A DNA stretch of 64,000 nucleotides from Arthrobacter sp. B1805 (lineage in GTDB: Bacteria; Actinomycetota; Actinomycetes; Actinomycetales; Micrococcaceae). How positions within the stretch are numbered: the stretch's first letter is position 1; each line of letters opens with the position of its first letter. The stretch spans positions 186,001-250,000 of the forward strand of contig NZ_PJIQ01000004.1 in assembly GCF_002929745.1 (NCBI RefSeq), in the 5' to 3' direction. The notes beneath the pieces were generated by a model that worked only from the letters and a program-made list of their open reading frames with translations, did no database searches and was not told the origin of the DNA. Positions 10,541 to 21,468 of the stretch are shown here, piece by piece. A program made the translations under genes and the position numbers.

Positions 10541-10570
10541 CGCACCCGCCCGCTTCTGCGGGCGGGTGCG
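10541..10570 (-). terminator. GC-rich hairpin after the FBP-domain gene
   Basis: A 13-bp perfect stem (10541-10553 with 10558-10570) closes a TTCT loop, 42 bases beyond the stop of the minus-strand FBP-domain gene. There is no clear T-run after it, so it may be a weak or assisted terminator separating that gene from guaB3. Confidence 0.6.
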
Positions 10571-10612
10571 CCCTCGGTGCATCGTGCCGCGGTGTCCGGT
10601 CCGATTCCGGTA

Positions 10613-11107
10613 CTAGCGCTTCAGCACGCGGGAGAGGAACCTGTCGGTCCGCTCGCGCAGTTCGCCCACCTGGCGGGCGACGACCGCCGCCGGGTCCGGC
10701 TGGATCTCGCTGACGGGCGGCTCCCTGCGCACGTTCGCCGAGCAGATGAAATCGGCGCAGATCAGCGTACCGACCGTGTTGCCGTCGCGGCCTGACTGGC
10801 CGGCGCGGCGTGCGACCCACAGGAGGACGTCCTCCTTCGAGAACACGTCACGGCAGAGCTCGCACAGGACGGCTCGGTTCTTCCGTGCGCCGGACTCGGG
10901 TGCCCGGAGAAGTATGCCCGAGGGCCCCTTGTCGGTGGGCACCACGAGGTACCCCCGGAGGGGCATCTTCTCGTCACGCCAGCCGAGGAAGTCCAGGTTG
11001 TCCCAGTCGAGGGAGTCGAAGTTCCCCGGTGGGGTCAGTTTCGCCGCCTCAGACCGGGTCGCGTTGATGAAGGATGAACGGATGTCCTTGATGGAAAGGG
11101 GGTGCAT
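10613..11107 (-). CDS. FBP-domain (FusB-like) zinc-finger protein
   Basis: This 164-residue protein has four cysteines placed as a treble-clef zinc finger: C82 and C85 (CELC), then C117 and C122 near CSANVRR. This matches the FBP C-terminal domain of elongation-factor-G-binding proteins (FusB/FBP family). FusB proteins bind EF-G and release it from fusidic-acid-stalled ribosomes; many actinobacterial relatives are untested. The start is ATG 11107, with AAGG about nine bases upstream. It stands alone between guaB3 and an ABC exporter, and a hairpin follows its stop. Confidence 0.8.
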   Translation of the reverse strand: MHPLSIKDIRSSFINATRSEAAKLTPPGNFDSLDWDNLDFLGWRDEKMPLRGYLVVPTDKGPSGILLRAPESGARKNRAVLCELCRDVFSKEDVLLWVARRAGQSGRDGNTVGTLICADFICSANVRREPPVSEIQPDPAAVVARQVGELRERTDRFLSRVLKR

Positions 11108-11443
11108 GGAGGAGCGCCTTAGCAGTTGGAGGATCGGGATGATCGGTCTCTGCCGGCTGGTGGCATACGGGAACTACCGTGCCATGACGGGTATCGGTGT
11201 CGGTGACGCGCAGGGCGTCCGACGCGGGCGTTCAGGAGTAGGAACGACCCGCCGCATGCTGGGGTGCCGGCCTGGCCGCGGGCGCACAGCAGGCCATCGA
11301 GGCCACCCCGCTCACCGTGGCACTTCGGGGCCAAGCGGTCCGCAGCATGCTCATCTGTCCTTGATCGTCGACGCTTCGTGCGGAGCCATCTTCGCAGAAA
11401 CACCCGCCGGGGAGCAAAGCGTCCCACACCCGGCCAGAAGCCC
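11108..11443. other. Intergenic gap without a supported gene
   Basis: This gap of about 336 bases lies between the ABC exporter (ends at 11444, minus) and the FBP-domain gene (starts at 11107, minus). Frames open through it have no convincing ribosome site, and their translations are Arg/Ser-rich low-quality sequence with no recognisable motif. The promoter of the FBP-domain gene is expected here, but no clear -35/-10 pair was found. Confidence 0.5.
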
Positions 11444-13273
11444 CTACGCCTCGGGCAACTGGCTCTCGAACATCCGGTAGTAGCGACCCCGAAGCGCCAC
11501 CAGCTCGGGGTGGGTGCCGGATTCGACGACGCGGCCGTCCTCCAGCATGTACACGATGTCCGCCTTCTCGATCGTGGCGAGCCGATGACTGATGGCGATG
11601 ATCGTTCGGGAGCGGTCGGCGAACAGCCGCGTGAAGATCCGGTGCTCGGCGAGAGCGTCGATGGCCGACGTCGGCTCGTCCATGACGATGAAGGGCGCGT
11701 CCCGGTAGAAGTTGCGGGCCATCGCGAGGCGCTGCCACTGCCCGCCGGACAGGCCGCTGCCCTTCCGCCCGCGGGGGTCCTCCATCCAGTTGCTCACGTA
11801 GTTGTCGAAGCCGTTGGGCATCTTCTCGATGAACTCCACGGCCTCGGCGTCCTGCGCCGCCCGACGCACGCGGTCGTCGTCACGCGGGCGGTGCACGTCG
11901 CCGAAGTAGATGTTGTTCGCGGCCGTCGCGAACTCGTACCGCAGGAAGTCCTGCGACATGACGGCGAGGTACCGATGCCAGTCGTCGATGCTGATGCCCC
12001 GCAGGTCCCGCCCGTCCACCAGCACGCTTCCGCCGCTGGGCTGGTACAGCCCAGCGAGGACCCGGATGAGCGTGGACTTCCCCGCTCCGTTCTCCCCCAC
12101 GATCGCCACGTGGGTCCCGCGCTCGAAGGACATCGAGATGCCCTTCAGCACCTCCGCCTCGCTGCCCGCATAGGTGAAGTGGATGTCGCGAAGCTCGACG
12201 ACGGAGGGTGCCGCCTCGAGCCGCCCGACGGCCGCCGTCGAGAGGGGGAACTCCATGAACTGCTCGTAGTCCTTGAGGTTCGCCAGGTCCTCGTCGATGG
12301 AGCTGAGCGAGGACACGAGGTTGTTCGCGGTGCTGAGGGCCCGGCTGACGATCTGCTGGACGTAGAGGAACTGACCCACGGGCTGGGCCCGGGCGATGAT
12401 CTGGCCGACGATCCAGACGAGCGCGAGCAGCTCCGCCCCGTACTGCAGTGCATCCGCGAGGAGCTGCTTGGGGATGTAGCGCTTCTGGAAGTCCAACCGC
12501 CGTTTCTCGTCGGCATCGCGCAGGGTCGAGCGTAGGTCCATGAGGTGGCGGACGATGCCGTAGAGGCGCATCTCGGCGATGTGCTGCGGCTTCATCAGGT
12601 TGTTCTCGATCATGCGGCGCTGCCGACGCGAGTCCACCTGCGTGTTCCAGTGGGCCATCTGCTCCCGGGACAGGCGGAACTGCAGGTAGACGCTGGGGAT
12701 GATCGCCACCAGGACGATCAGCGCTATCCACCAGCTGACCAGGAGCAGCGCGCCGATGGCGAGGACCACGGACACCAGCTGCGTGAAGATCGCCGCGATG
12801 CGGTCGAGGACCCTGGCGTAGGAGTCCGAGAAGCGGCGCGCCCGGTCGTAGAGATCCACCGTCTCCTTGTCGTCGTACCGCCAGAACTCGAGGGCGAGGA
12901 ACCGCTCGTACATGCGGTCGCCCACGATGGCACCGACGCGGAAGCTCAGGACCTGCTGGATGTAGCGGTCGACGCTGGTGAAGGCGCCCCAGAGCAACCC
13001 GAGCACGGCAGTGACGATCACGTAGGTGACCGCGGACCGGCCGGCGTCAGGGTCACCCGCGTAGGCGGCGGCGAGCGCCGTCGTCGTCAGGGACGCGAAA
13101 TAGGTGGTGACCAGCGGCAGGACCGCCGAGATGAGCGAACCGGCGATCTTCATGGCGACGGCGCCGGGGGACGCCTTCGCACTGACGACCAGCACCTGCC
13201 CCACGGCACGCGCGTAGGGCGCGAGCCGGAGCTTCCGGCGCGCGCCCATTTCAGGCTGCGGCAGGCTGCTCAT
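11444..13273 (-). CDS. ABC exporter, fused membrane and ATPase domains
   Basis: This 609-residue half-transporter has an N-terminal six-helix membrane domain (about residues 40-320) and a C-terminal ATPase. The Walker A is GENGAGKST, the signature LSGGQ, the Walker B FIVMDEPTS, and the H-loop reads ISHRLAT. This is the type IV exporter layout of multidrug/lipid/peptide ABC transporters; it should work as a homodimer because no partner half-transporter is next to it. The substrate cannot be told from sequence. The ATG start at 13273 lies 60 bases after the guaB stop on the same strand. Confidence 0.93.
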   Translation of the reverse strand: MSSLPQPEMGARRKLRLAPYARAVGQVLVVSAKASPGAVAMKIAGSLISAVLPLVTTYFASLTTTALAAAYAGDPDAGRSAVTYVIVTAVLGLLWGAFTSVDRYIQQVLSFRVGAIVGDRMYERFLALEFWRYDDKETVDLYDRARRFSDSYARVLDRIAAIFTQLVSVVLAIGALLLVSWWIALIVLVAIIPSVYLQFRLSREQMAHWNTQVDSRRQRRMIENNLMKPQHIAEMRLYGIVRHLMDLRSTLRDADEKRRLDFQKRYIPKQLLADALQYGAELLALVWIVGQIIARAQPVGQFLYVQQIVSRALSTANNLVSSLSSIDEDLANLKDYEQFMEFPLSTAAVGRLEAAPSVVELRDIHFTYAGSEAEVLKGISMSFERGTHVAIVGENGAGKSTLIRVLAGLYQPSGGSVLVDGRDLRGISIDDWHRYLAVMSQDFLRYEFATAANNIYFGDVHRPRDDDRVRRAAQDAEAVEFIEKMPNGFDNYVSNWMEDPRGRKGSGLSGGQWQRLAMARNFYRDAPFIVMDEPTSAIDALAEHRIFTRLFADRSRTIIAISHRLATIEKADIVYMLEDGRVVESGTHPELVALRGRYYRMFESQLPEA

Positions 13274-13333
13274 ACGGCGCCGACCTGCGTTCCATCGCCG
13301 CCGCGACGGGCGGGCCGACGCGGCGCGGGGCTG

Positions 13334-14956
<1,623 letters not shown>

Positions 14957-14979
14957 CTATTCCGGTGACTGTCCTCACG

Positions 14980-17061
14980 TCACCACCCGAGCGCCGCCTT
15001 CAGCCGCTCCTCGAAGACCGGGACGGTGGTCTCGACGTACGTCCTGCTCAGGTGGTCGCGGTCCATGTAGACGCGCACGTTCCCGACGATGCCGGAGCAG
15101 GTGCCCTCGGCGCACACCAGGTCGGTCAGATCCAGGTGCTCGAGTCCCGGCATGCGATCAGCGACGGCCGCGAGGGGCGACGACGGCGCCAGCACATCGG
15201 TCATGGCGACATCGCAGACCGAGGGGTCCTCAGCGTTCCGTGCCGTGCATTCCGCCATGTCCTCGTCGAAGCGCGGCGTGTCCCGCAGCCCGACCACGGG
15301 GATGCCCGCGTCGAGAAGCGGCTGGATGCCCGCTTCGAAGCCGGCGGGCACCTCCTCGTCCGGGGAACTCCAGTCCGTGCGGGTGCCGACCGTCACGACG
15401 GCGTCGGGGCGGAGCTCCAGGGCGTAGTCCCCAACCGCGGCGTTGAACGCCTGGCACTCCGGGAACTCCGGCATCGGAACGTCCACGAACCTGCAGTTCG
15501 GCTTGTGTACCGACACGGCCAGCCAGTTGTTCGCCGTCGCCATCGCCCCGATCGCCGTCATCCACATGTGCGAGTGGGAGTCGCCGAGAACCAGCACGAT
15601 GCGCTCCGCGGTCGCCTCGGCGCCCGTCTGCTCGCACGAGTACAGCTGCGGGTCGGCCGGCATGAGGGCGTCCGAGCACGGCCCGTCCACCGCGGCCCAT
15701 TCGGCGCCGAGACTGCTGGCCAGTGGCTTCACGAGGGCGTCCTCCGCACCCTCGAACTCGAAGTCGGGAGCCAGGGCGGCCGCACCAGGGTTGTCGGCCA
15801 GGGTCTGCTGCTCCACCGCGGCCTCCCGCGCCTGTACGCGGTACTCCCAACCGGTCAGGGGCACGGCAACGAGGGCGAGCGCGACGGCCGCGACCAGGCC
15901 CGTGCGCCGGCGCTTGACCGAGGGCCACAGCCAGGAGCGCACCGGCTCCTCGACGTACCGAGTCGTCAGCGCGGCGAGCACCAGTGAGGCGGCAATGACC
16001 AGGGCGCCGTCGACCAGGCCTGCCGCGTCCTGGTCCGCGACGATGAGCCAGATGATCAGGACCGGCCAGTGCCAGAGGTACAGCGCATAGGACGCTCCGC
16101 CGAGCCGTTGCAGGGGCGCAGAGGAGAGCCAACGGTCGACGCCGGCCGGGCTTCGCGTGCGACCGGCCACGATCACGGCCGCTGCAGCCAGGGTGGGCCA
16201 CAGCGCGATGTAGCCCGGGAACTGCTGGTGCACCTGCAGGAGGACACCGCAGGCCAGCATCATGCCCACACCGGCCCAGCCGAGGAGGATCCGGACCCGC
16301 GTCGGAAGCACCAGGTAGGGCAGGACGAGCGCCACGAGCGACCCGAGCGCGAACTCCCACAGCCGGGCACGCGTGTCGAAGTAGGCCGCAGCCTGGTGCT
16401 CACCGGTCTGCCACACGGAGAACCCGAGGGAGACCACGAAAACCGCCCCGAACACAGCGACGAGGACGCGTCGTGGGCGAAGGCTCGTCACCGCGACGAC
16501 GCCGGCGCAGACCGCGAACAGCAGCGGCCAGAGCAGGAACACCTGGCCCTGGATCGACAGGGACCAGAAGTGTTGCAGCGGACTGGCTCCGCTGTTGTCC
16601 AGTGCGTGGTAATCGACGGCGTTGCCGGCGAGCTCCCAGTTCTGCCGGTAGGTCAGCGACGCCCACGTCTGGTCGAAGACGGACCGCCAGCGCGAACCGG
16701 GGACGACGGCCGCCGTCGCCGCGAGGACGGACAGGAGGACGACGACCGCAGCGGGGAGCAGCCGCTTGAGCAGTCCCAGCCAGTACGCCGGAAGGGCGAG
16801 CGGCTGGCGGGACTCGAGGCGCCGCGTGAACGTGACGGTGAGCAGGAATGCCGAGACGAGCAGGAAGACGTCGACCCCTCCCGACACACGGCCGAGCCAT
16901 ACGTGATAGACGACCACCATGGCGACCGCGAGCGCCCGCAATCCCTGCACCTCGGGCCGGAAGGTGCGCTCACCCGGCGGCTCCCGTACCGTCCGACAGG
17001 GCCGGCCCGGAGGGGACTGTAGGACGGAGACCACGCTGTTCCTCCTCACTAGCCGGGCCAT
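14980..17061 (-). CDS. OafA-type acyltransferase with C-terminal SGNH domain
   Basis: This protein of about 693 residues starts at ATG 17061; a TTG at 17076 would add five residues. An acyltransferase-3 membrane domain with about ten segments occupies residues 40-390 (RPEVQGLRALAVAMVV..., GGVDVFLLVSAFLL). It is followed by an extracytoplasmic SGNH hydrolase-like domain with the GDSHSH block I motif and a C-terminal DRDH (Asp-x-x-His-type) block. Such fused proteins O-acetylate cell-surface polysaccharides or peptidoglycan. The residue usually His in the FxxSGFLI region here reads LLVSAFLL. It is divergent from the RNase J gene, and no other glycan genes are nearby. Confidence 0.88.
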   Translation of the reverse strand: MARLVRRNSVVSVLQSPPGRPCRTVREPPGERTFRPEVQGLRALAVAMVVVYHVWLGRVSGGVDVFLLVSAFLLTVTFTRRLESRQPLALPAYWLGLLKRLLPAAVVVLLSVLAATAAVVPGSRWRSVFDQTWASLTYRQNWELAGNAVDYHALDNSGASPLQHFWSLSIQGQVFLLWPLLFAVCAGVVAVTSLRPRRVLVAVFGAVFVVSLGFSVWQTGEHQAAAYFDTRARLWEFALGSLVALVLPYLVLPTRVRILLGWAGVGMMLACGVLLQVHQQFPGYIALWPTLAAAAVIVAGRTRSPAGVDRWLSSAPLQRLGGASYALYLWHWPVLIIWLIVADQDAAGLVDGALVIAASLVLAALTTRYVEEPVRSWLWPSVKRRRTGLVAAVALALVAVPLTGWEYRVQAREAAVEQQTLADNPGAAALAPDFEFEGAEDALVKPLASSLGAEWAAVDGPCSDALMPADPQLYSCEQTGAEATAERIVLVLGDSHSHMWMTAIGAMATANNWLAVSVHKPNCRFVDVPMPEFPECQAFNAAVGDYALELRPDAVVTVGTRTDWSSPDEEVPAGFEAGIQPLLDAGIPVVGLRDTPRFDEDMAECTARNAEDPSVCDVAMTDVLAPSSPLAAVADRMPGLEHLDLTDLVCAEGTCSGIVGNVRVYMDRDHLSRTYVETTVPVFEERLKAALGW

Positions 17062-17169
17062 ACTGAATGGACGCAAACGTCCAGTTTACCGCGCCGCGAA
17101 CGCCACGGACCGCCTGGGCCGACGGAGGAATAACCCGCGCGGCGCCCGACCACGTAGTCTTGGAGGAGT

Positions 17170-17238
17170 ATGTCCCCGGAAAGCGGGGACCACGCGAATG
17201 GAACTGCCGGGTGGATGGCCTCGACGACGTACGTCTGA
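17170..17238 (+). CDS. Possible 22-codon upstream ORF before the RNase J gene
   Basis: A short frame (MSPESGDHANG...) begins at ATG 17170 directly behind a GGAGGAG stretch and ends at TGA 17236-17238, 45 bases before the RNase J GTG start. A 7-bp hairpin (17172-17190) covers its first codons. The ribosome site is strong but set unusually close to the ATG (about three bases). It could be a leader peptide or chance; no family is recognisable. Confidence 0.25.
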   Translation: MSPESGDHANGTAGWMASTTYV

Positions 17239-17283
17239 CGGCCTCTGGCCCCGCTTCCCTCACCAACGAGAGAAACCTAATCT

Positions 17284-18972
17284 GTGAATAAAAGACCTGC
17301 CGCACTGAAAGCACCACGGGAACTGGCCAAGGGAGCCATGCGCATCGTCGCTCTCGGTGGCATCGGTGAGATCGGCAGAAACATGACCGTCTTCGAGTTC
17401 GACGGGAAGCTGCTGATCGTCGACTGCGGCGTCCTGTTCCCCGAGGAACACCAGCCCGGCGTCAACGTCATCCTGCCCGACTTCTCCTACATCCGAGACC
17501 GGCTCGACGACGTCGTGGCCGTCGTGCTCACGCACGGGCACGAGGACCACATCGGGGCCGTCCCGTATCTCCTCAAGGAGCGCGCAGACATTCCCCTGGT
17601 CGGCTCGAAGCTCACGCTCGCATTCATCTCGGCCAAGCTGCAGGAACACCGCATCACCCCGAAGACCGTCCAGGTCAAGGAGGGCGACCGCCGCACCATG
17701 GGCGGGTTCGACCTCGAGTTCGTGGCGGTGAACCACTCGATCCCCGACAGCCTCGCCGTCGCCATCCGCACCGCGGCCGGCATGGTGCTGCACACCGGCG
17801 ACTTCAAGATGGACCAGTTCCCGCTGGACCGCCGCATCACGGACCTCGGAGCGTTCGCCCGGCTCGGCGCCGAAGGCGTGGACCTCTTCCTCACCGACTC
17901 CACGAACGCGGACGTCCCCGGCTTCACGACGTCGGAGAAGGACCTCTCCCCCGCCATCGATGCCGTCTTCCGCACGGCGCCGCGCCGGATCATCGTCTCG
18001 AGCTTCGCCAGCCACATCCACCGCATCCAGCAGATCATCGACACCGCGCACCGGCACCGCCGCAAGGTGGCCTTCGTGGGTCGCTCCATGGTGCGCAACA
18101 TGACGATCGCAGCGGATCTCGGCTACCTGAACATCCCGCAGGGCCTGCTCGTGGACTTCAAGAAGCTCGAGCGCAGCGACGACCACAAGGTCGTCCTGAT
18201 CTGCACCGGGTCCCAGGGTGAGCCGATGGCCGCCCTGTCGCGCATGGCCAACAACGATCACGCGATCCGGATCACCGAGGGTGACACGGTCCTGCTGGCG
18301 AGCTCGCTCATCCCCGGCAACGAGAACGCCATCTACGGGATCATCAACGCGCTGACCGAGATCGGCGCCAATGTGGTCCACAAGGGCAACGCGAAGGTGC
18401 ACGTCTCCGGACACGCCAGTGCGGGTGAGCTCGCGTACTGCTACAACATCGTCAAGCCCCGCAACGTCATGCCGGTCCACGGCGAGTGGCGCCACCTGCG
18501 GGCCAACTCGGAGATTGCCGTCGCCACCGGCGTCGATCCACGCAACGTCGTCATCGCGCAGGACGGCGTAACCGTCGACCTCGTCCGCGGGCGCGCGACC
18601 CTCTCCGGCAAGGTGGAGGCCGGCCTGGTCTTCGTCGACGGCGACAGCGTCGGCGGGATCACGGAGGAGGACCTCCGCGAGCGCCGCCGGCTGGCGGAGG
18701 AGGGCGTGGTCACGGTCCTCGCGATCATCGATCCCGACAACGGCGAGATCGTCGAGGCACCCGAGTTCTTCACCAAGGGCTTCTCCTGCTCGGACGAAGA
18801 CCTCGACAAGGCGGGAGCCGCCGTCGAGAAGGCGCTGCGCGACTCCGCGTCGAACCGCCAGGGCGGACGCCGACAGGATCCGGAGGAGATCATCGAGCGG
18901 GCCACGGCCAACTGGATGCGCCGGTTCTACAACCGCCAGCCCGTCGTCACGGCGATCGTCGTCGACGCCTGA
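17284..18972 (+). CDS. rnj: Ribonuclease J
   Basis: This 562-residue beta-CASP metallo-beta-lactamase starts at GTG 17284. The metal-binding motif is HGHEDHIGAVPYLL, and the partner motifs VNHSIPDS, LHTGDFK and the LTDSTNAD loop are in order. The beta-CASP domain has FASHIHRIQQI and CTGSQGEPMAALSRMA, and the C-terminal arm carries SGHAS and MPVHGEWRHLRAN. RNase J combines 5'-exo- and endonuclease activity in mRNA decay and rRNA maturation. A strong terminator follows directly. Confidence 0.95.
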   Translation: MNKRPAALKAPRELAKGAMRIVALGGIGEIGRNMTVFEFDGKLLIVDCGVLFPEEHQPGVNVILPDFSYIRDRLDDVVAVVLTHGHEDHIGAVPYLLKERADIPLVGSKLTLAFISAKLQEHRITPKTVQVKEGDRRTMGGFDLEFVAVNHSIPDSLAVAIRTAAGMVLHTGDFKMDQFPLDRRITDLGAFARLGAEGVDLFLTDSTNADVPGFTTSEKDLSPAIDAVFRTAPRRIIVSSFASHIHRIQQIIDTAHRHRRKVAFVGRSMVRNMTIAADLGYLNIPQGLLVDFKKLERSDDHKVVLICTGSQGEPMAALSRMANNDHAIRITEGDTVLLASSLIPGNENAIYGIINALTEIGANVVHKGNAKVHVSGHASAGELAYCYNIVKPRNVMPVHGEWRHLRANSEIAVATGVDPRNVVIAQDGVTVDLVRGRATLSGKVEAGLVFVDGDSVGGITEEDLRERRRLAEEGVVTVLAIIDPDNGEIVEAPEFFTKGFSCSDEDLDKAGAAVEKALRDSASNRQGGRRQDPEEIIERATANWMRRFYNRQPVVTAIVVDA

Positions 18973-18996
18973 CCGGACGCCTGACCTGTTGCACCT

Positions 18997-19032
18997 GAAG
19001 GCCCCGGTACTCCTCGGAGTACCGGGGCCTTC
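18997..19032 (+). terminator. Terminator after the RNase J gene
   Basis: A perfect 17-bp stem (18997-19013 with 19016-19032) with a two-base loop lies 24 bases after the RNase J stop. The tail is GTGTTCC rather than a T-run, but stem length and position support termination. Confidence 0.8.
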
Positions 19033-19093
19033 GTGTTCCCCGACGGGCCCGAGCCAGGGATGGGACGGCCCGCCGAAGGACGGCCATATAAGA

Positions 19094-19129
19094 AGAAGCA
19101 CCCCGGCTCCGAGGAACCGGGGTGCTTCT
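19094..19129 (-). terminator. Terminator after groEL
   Basis: A 13-bp stem (19094-19106 with 19117-19129) with a further short inner pairing lies 28 bases beyond the groEL stop. Read on the minus strand it is followed by a T-rich stretch (TCTTATA), fitting an intrinsic terminator. Confidence 0.8.
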
Positions 19130-19156
19130 GGACGAACGGCCGGGGCCCTGCCCGTC

Positions 19157-20782
<1,626 letters not shown>

Positions 20783-20800
20783 TCAGGCTTGTGCAGCGAG

Positions 20801-20827
20801 AAAAACCCCGGCCACTGCGGGCCGGGG
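20801..20827 (-). terminator. Intrinsic terminator between groES and groEL
   Basis: On the minus strand an 8-bp all-GC stem (20820-20827 pairing with 20806-20813, loop of six bases) is followed at once by five T residues (20805-20801). This is a textbook intrinsic terminator lying between the groES stop (20845) and the groEL start (20770). It would end part of the groES transcript before groEL and so set an excess of GroES message. Confidence 0.8.
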
Positions 20828-20844
20828 CTTTTCCAATCGGGGTA

Positions 20845-21141
20845 CTACTTGACGACGACTGCGAGGACGTCGCGGGCGGAGAGCACCAGGTACTCCTGGC
20901 CACCGTGCTTGACTTCGGTTCCGCCGTACTTCGAGTAGATGACGATGTCGCCTTCGGCAACGTCGACGGGGACGCGGTTGCCGTTGTCGTCGACGCGACC
21001 CGGTCCAACTGCTACAACTTCGCCCTCCTGGGGCTTTTCCTTGGCCGTGTCCGGGATGACGAGGCCGGAAGCAGTGGTCTGCTCGGCTTCGAGCGGGCGG
21101 ACAACGATGCGATCCTCAAGAGGCTTAATAGAGACCGACAC
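20845..21141 (-). CDS. groES: Co-chaperonin GroES
   Basis: This 98-residue Hsp10 begins at GTG 21141 ([14 protein letters not shown]), with AAAGGAG five bases upstream. The frame stays open to 21414 but the extra part is not GroES. The mobile loop ([21 protein letters not shown]) and the roof strand ([14 protein letters not shown]) are present, as is the closing [10 protein letters not shown]. It caps the GroEL chamber. Expression should be HrcA-controlled through the two CIRCE elements just upstream. Confidence 0.96.
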   Translation of the reverse strand: MSVSIKPLEDRIVVRPLEAEQTTASGLVIPDTAKEKPQEGEVVAVGPGRVDDNGNRVPVDVAEGDIVIYSKYGGTEVKHGGQEYLVLSARDVLAVVVK

Positions 21142-21235
21142 TCGGGCTCTCCTTTGCGTTCGATACCAATGGAATGTAGGCCGTCGGGCTGGGCGTGAAC
21201 CGTCGTCGCGGTGCCGGCGAACGCTTCCCTCGGGA

Positions 21236-21262
21236 TTAGCACCCACATCGAGTGAGTGCCAA
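21236..21262 (-). promoter_or_regulatory. CIRCE element, groES-proximal copy
   Basis: On the minus strand TTGGCACTC, nine bases, then GGGTGCTAA forms the 9-N9-9 HrcA operator. It lies 95 bases upstream of the groES start and downstream of the predicted -10 box, so bound HrcA would block elongation or initiation. Confidence 0.88.
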
Positions 21263-21267
21263 CTCCG

Positions 21268-21296
21268 ACTGTATGCAACGGCTAGCACTCGGTCAA
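21268..21296 (-). promoter_or_regulatory. groES promoter (sigma-A type) overlapping CIRCE
   Basis: On the minus strand TTGACC (21296-21291) and TACAGT (21273-21268) are spaced by 17 bases. The -35 box sits inside the spacer of the distal CIRCE element, and the start point would fall just before or inside the proximal one, a classical arrangement for HrcA repression. Confidence 0.7.
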
Positions 21297-21308
21297 GGCG
21301 AGTGCCAG
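21282..21308 (-). promoter_or_regulatory. CIRCE element, distal copy
   Basis: On the plus strand CTAGCACTC (21282-21290), nine bases, and GAGTGCCAG (21300-21308) form a second 9-N9-9 CIRCE element, separated from the proximal copy by 19 bases. Its spacer contains the -35 hexamer. Confidence 0.88.
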
Positions 21309-21405
21309 CCTTCGTTTCGCGGAGCACCCGCAGGTGACTGAGGACACAGTGAATACGAAACGGTTCGTTTGCGTAATTCGCGGGCCGCCGCTTAGATTCG
21401 AAGAG

Positions 21406-21421
21406 GTAAGGCACTCCTTAC
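21406..21421 (+). promoter_or_regulatory. Palindrome before the siderophore-binding gene, possible metal-regulator site
   Basis: GTAAGG-CACT-CCTTAC is a 6-bp inverted repeat 47 bases before the siderophore-binding protein start. The flanking AGGTAAGG recalls half of the DtxR/IdeR iron box, but the 19-bp spacing does not fit. It is recorded as a candidate operator only. Confidence 0.4.
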
Positions 21422-21468
21422 TTCAACGACATCCGGCCTTCCCGGCCCTTCCCCCCGGAGTTCACCCC

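Noticed and set aside
11119-11427. 102-codon minus-strand frame in the gap before the ABC exporter
   Set aside because: No ribosome site, basic low-complexity translation and no family resemblance.
17260-19101. 613-codon minus-strand frame opposite the RNase J gene
   Set aside because: The RNase J motifs on the plus strand are complete. The opposite frame is low-complexity Asp/Val/Arg sequence.
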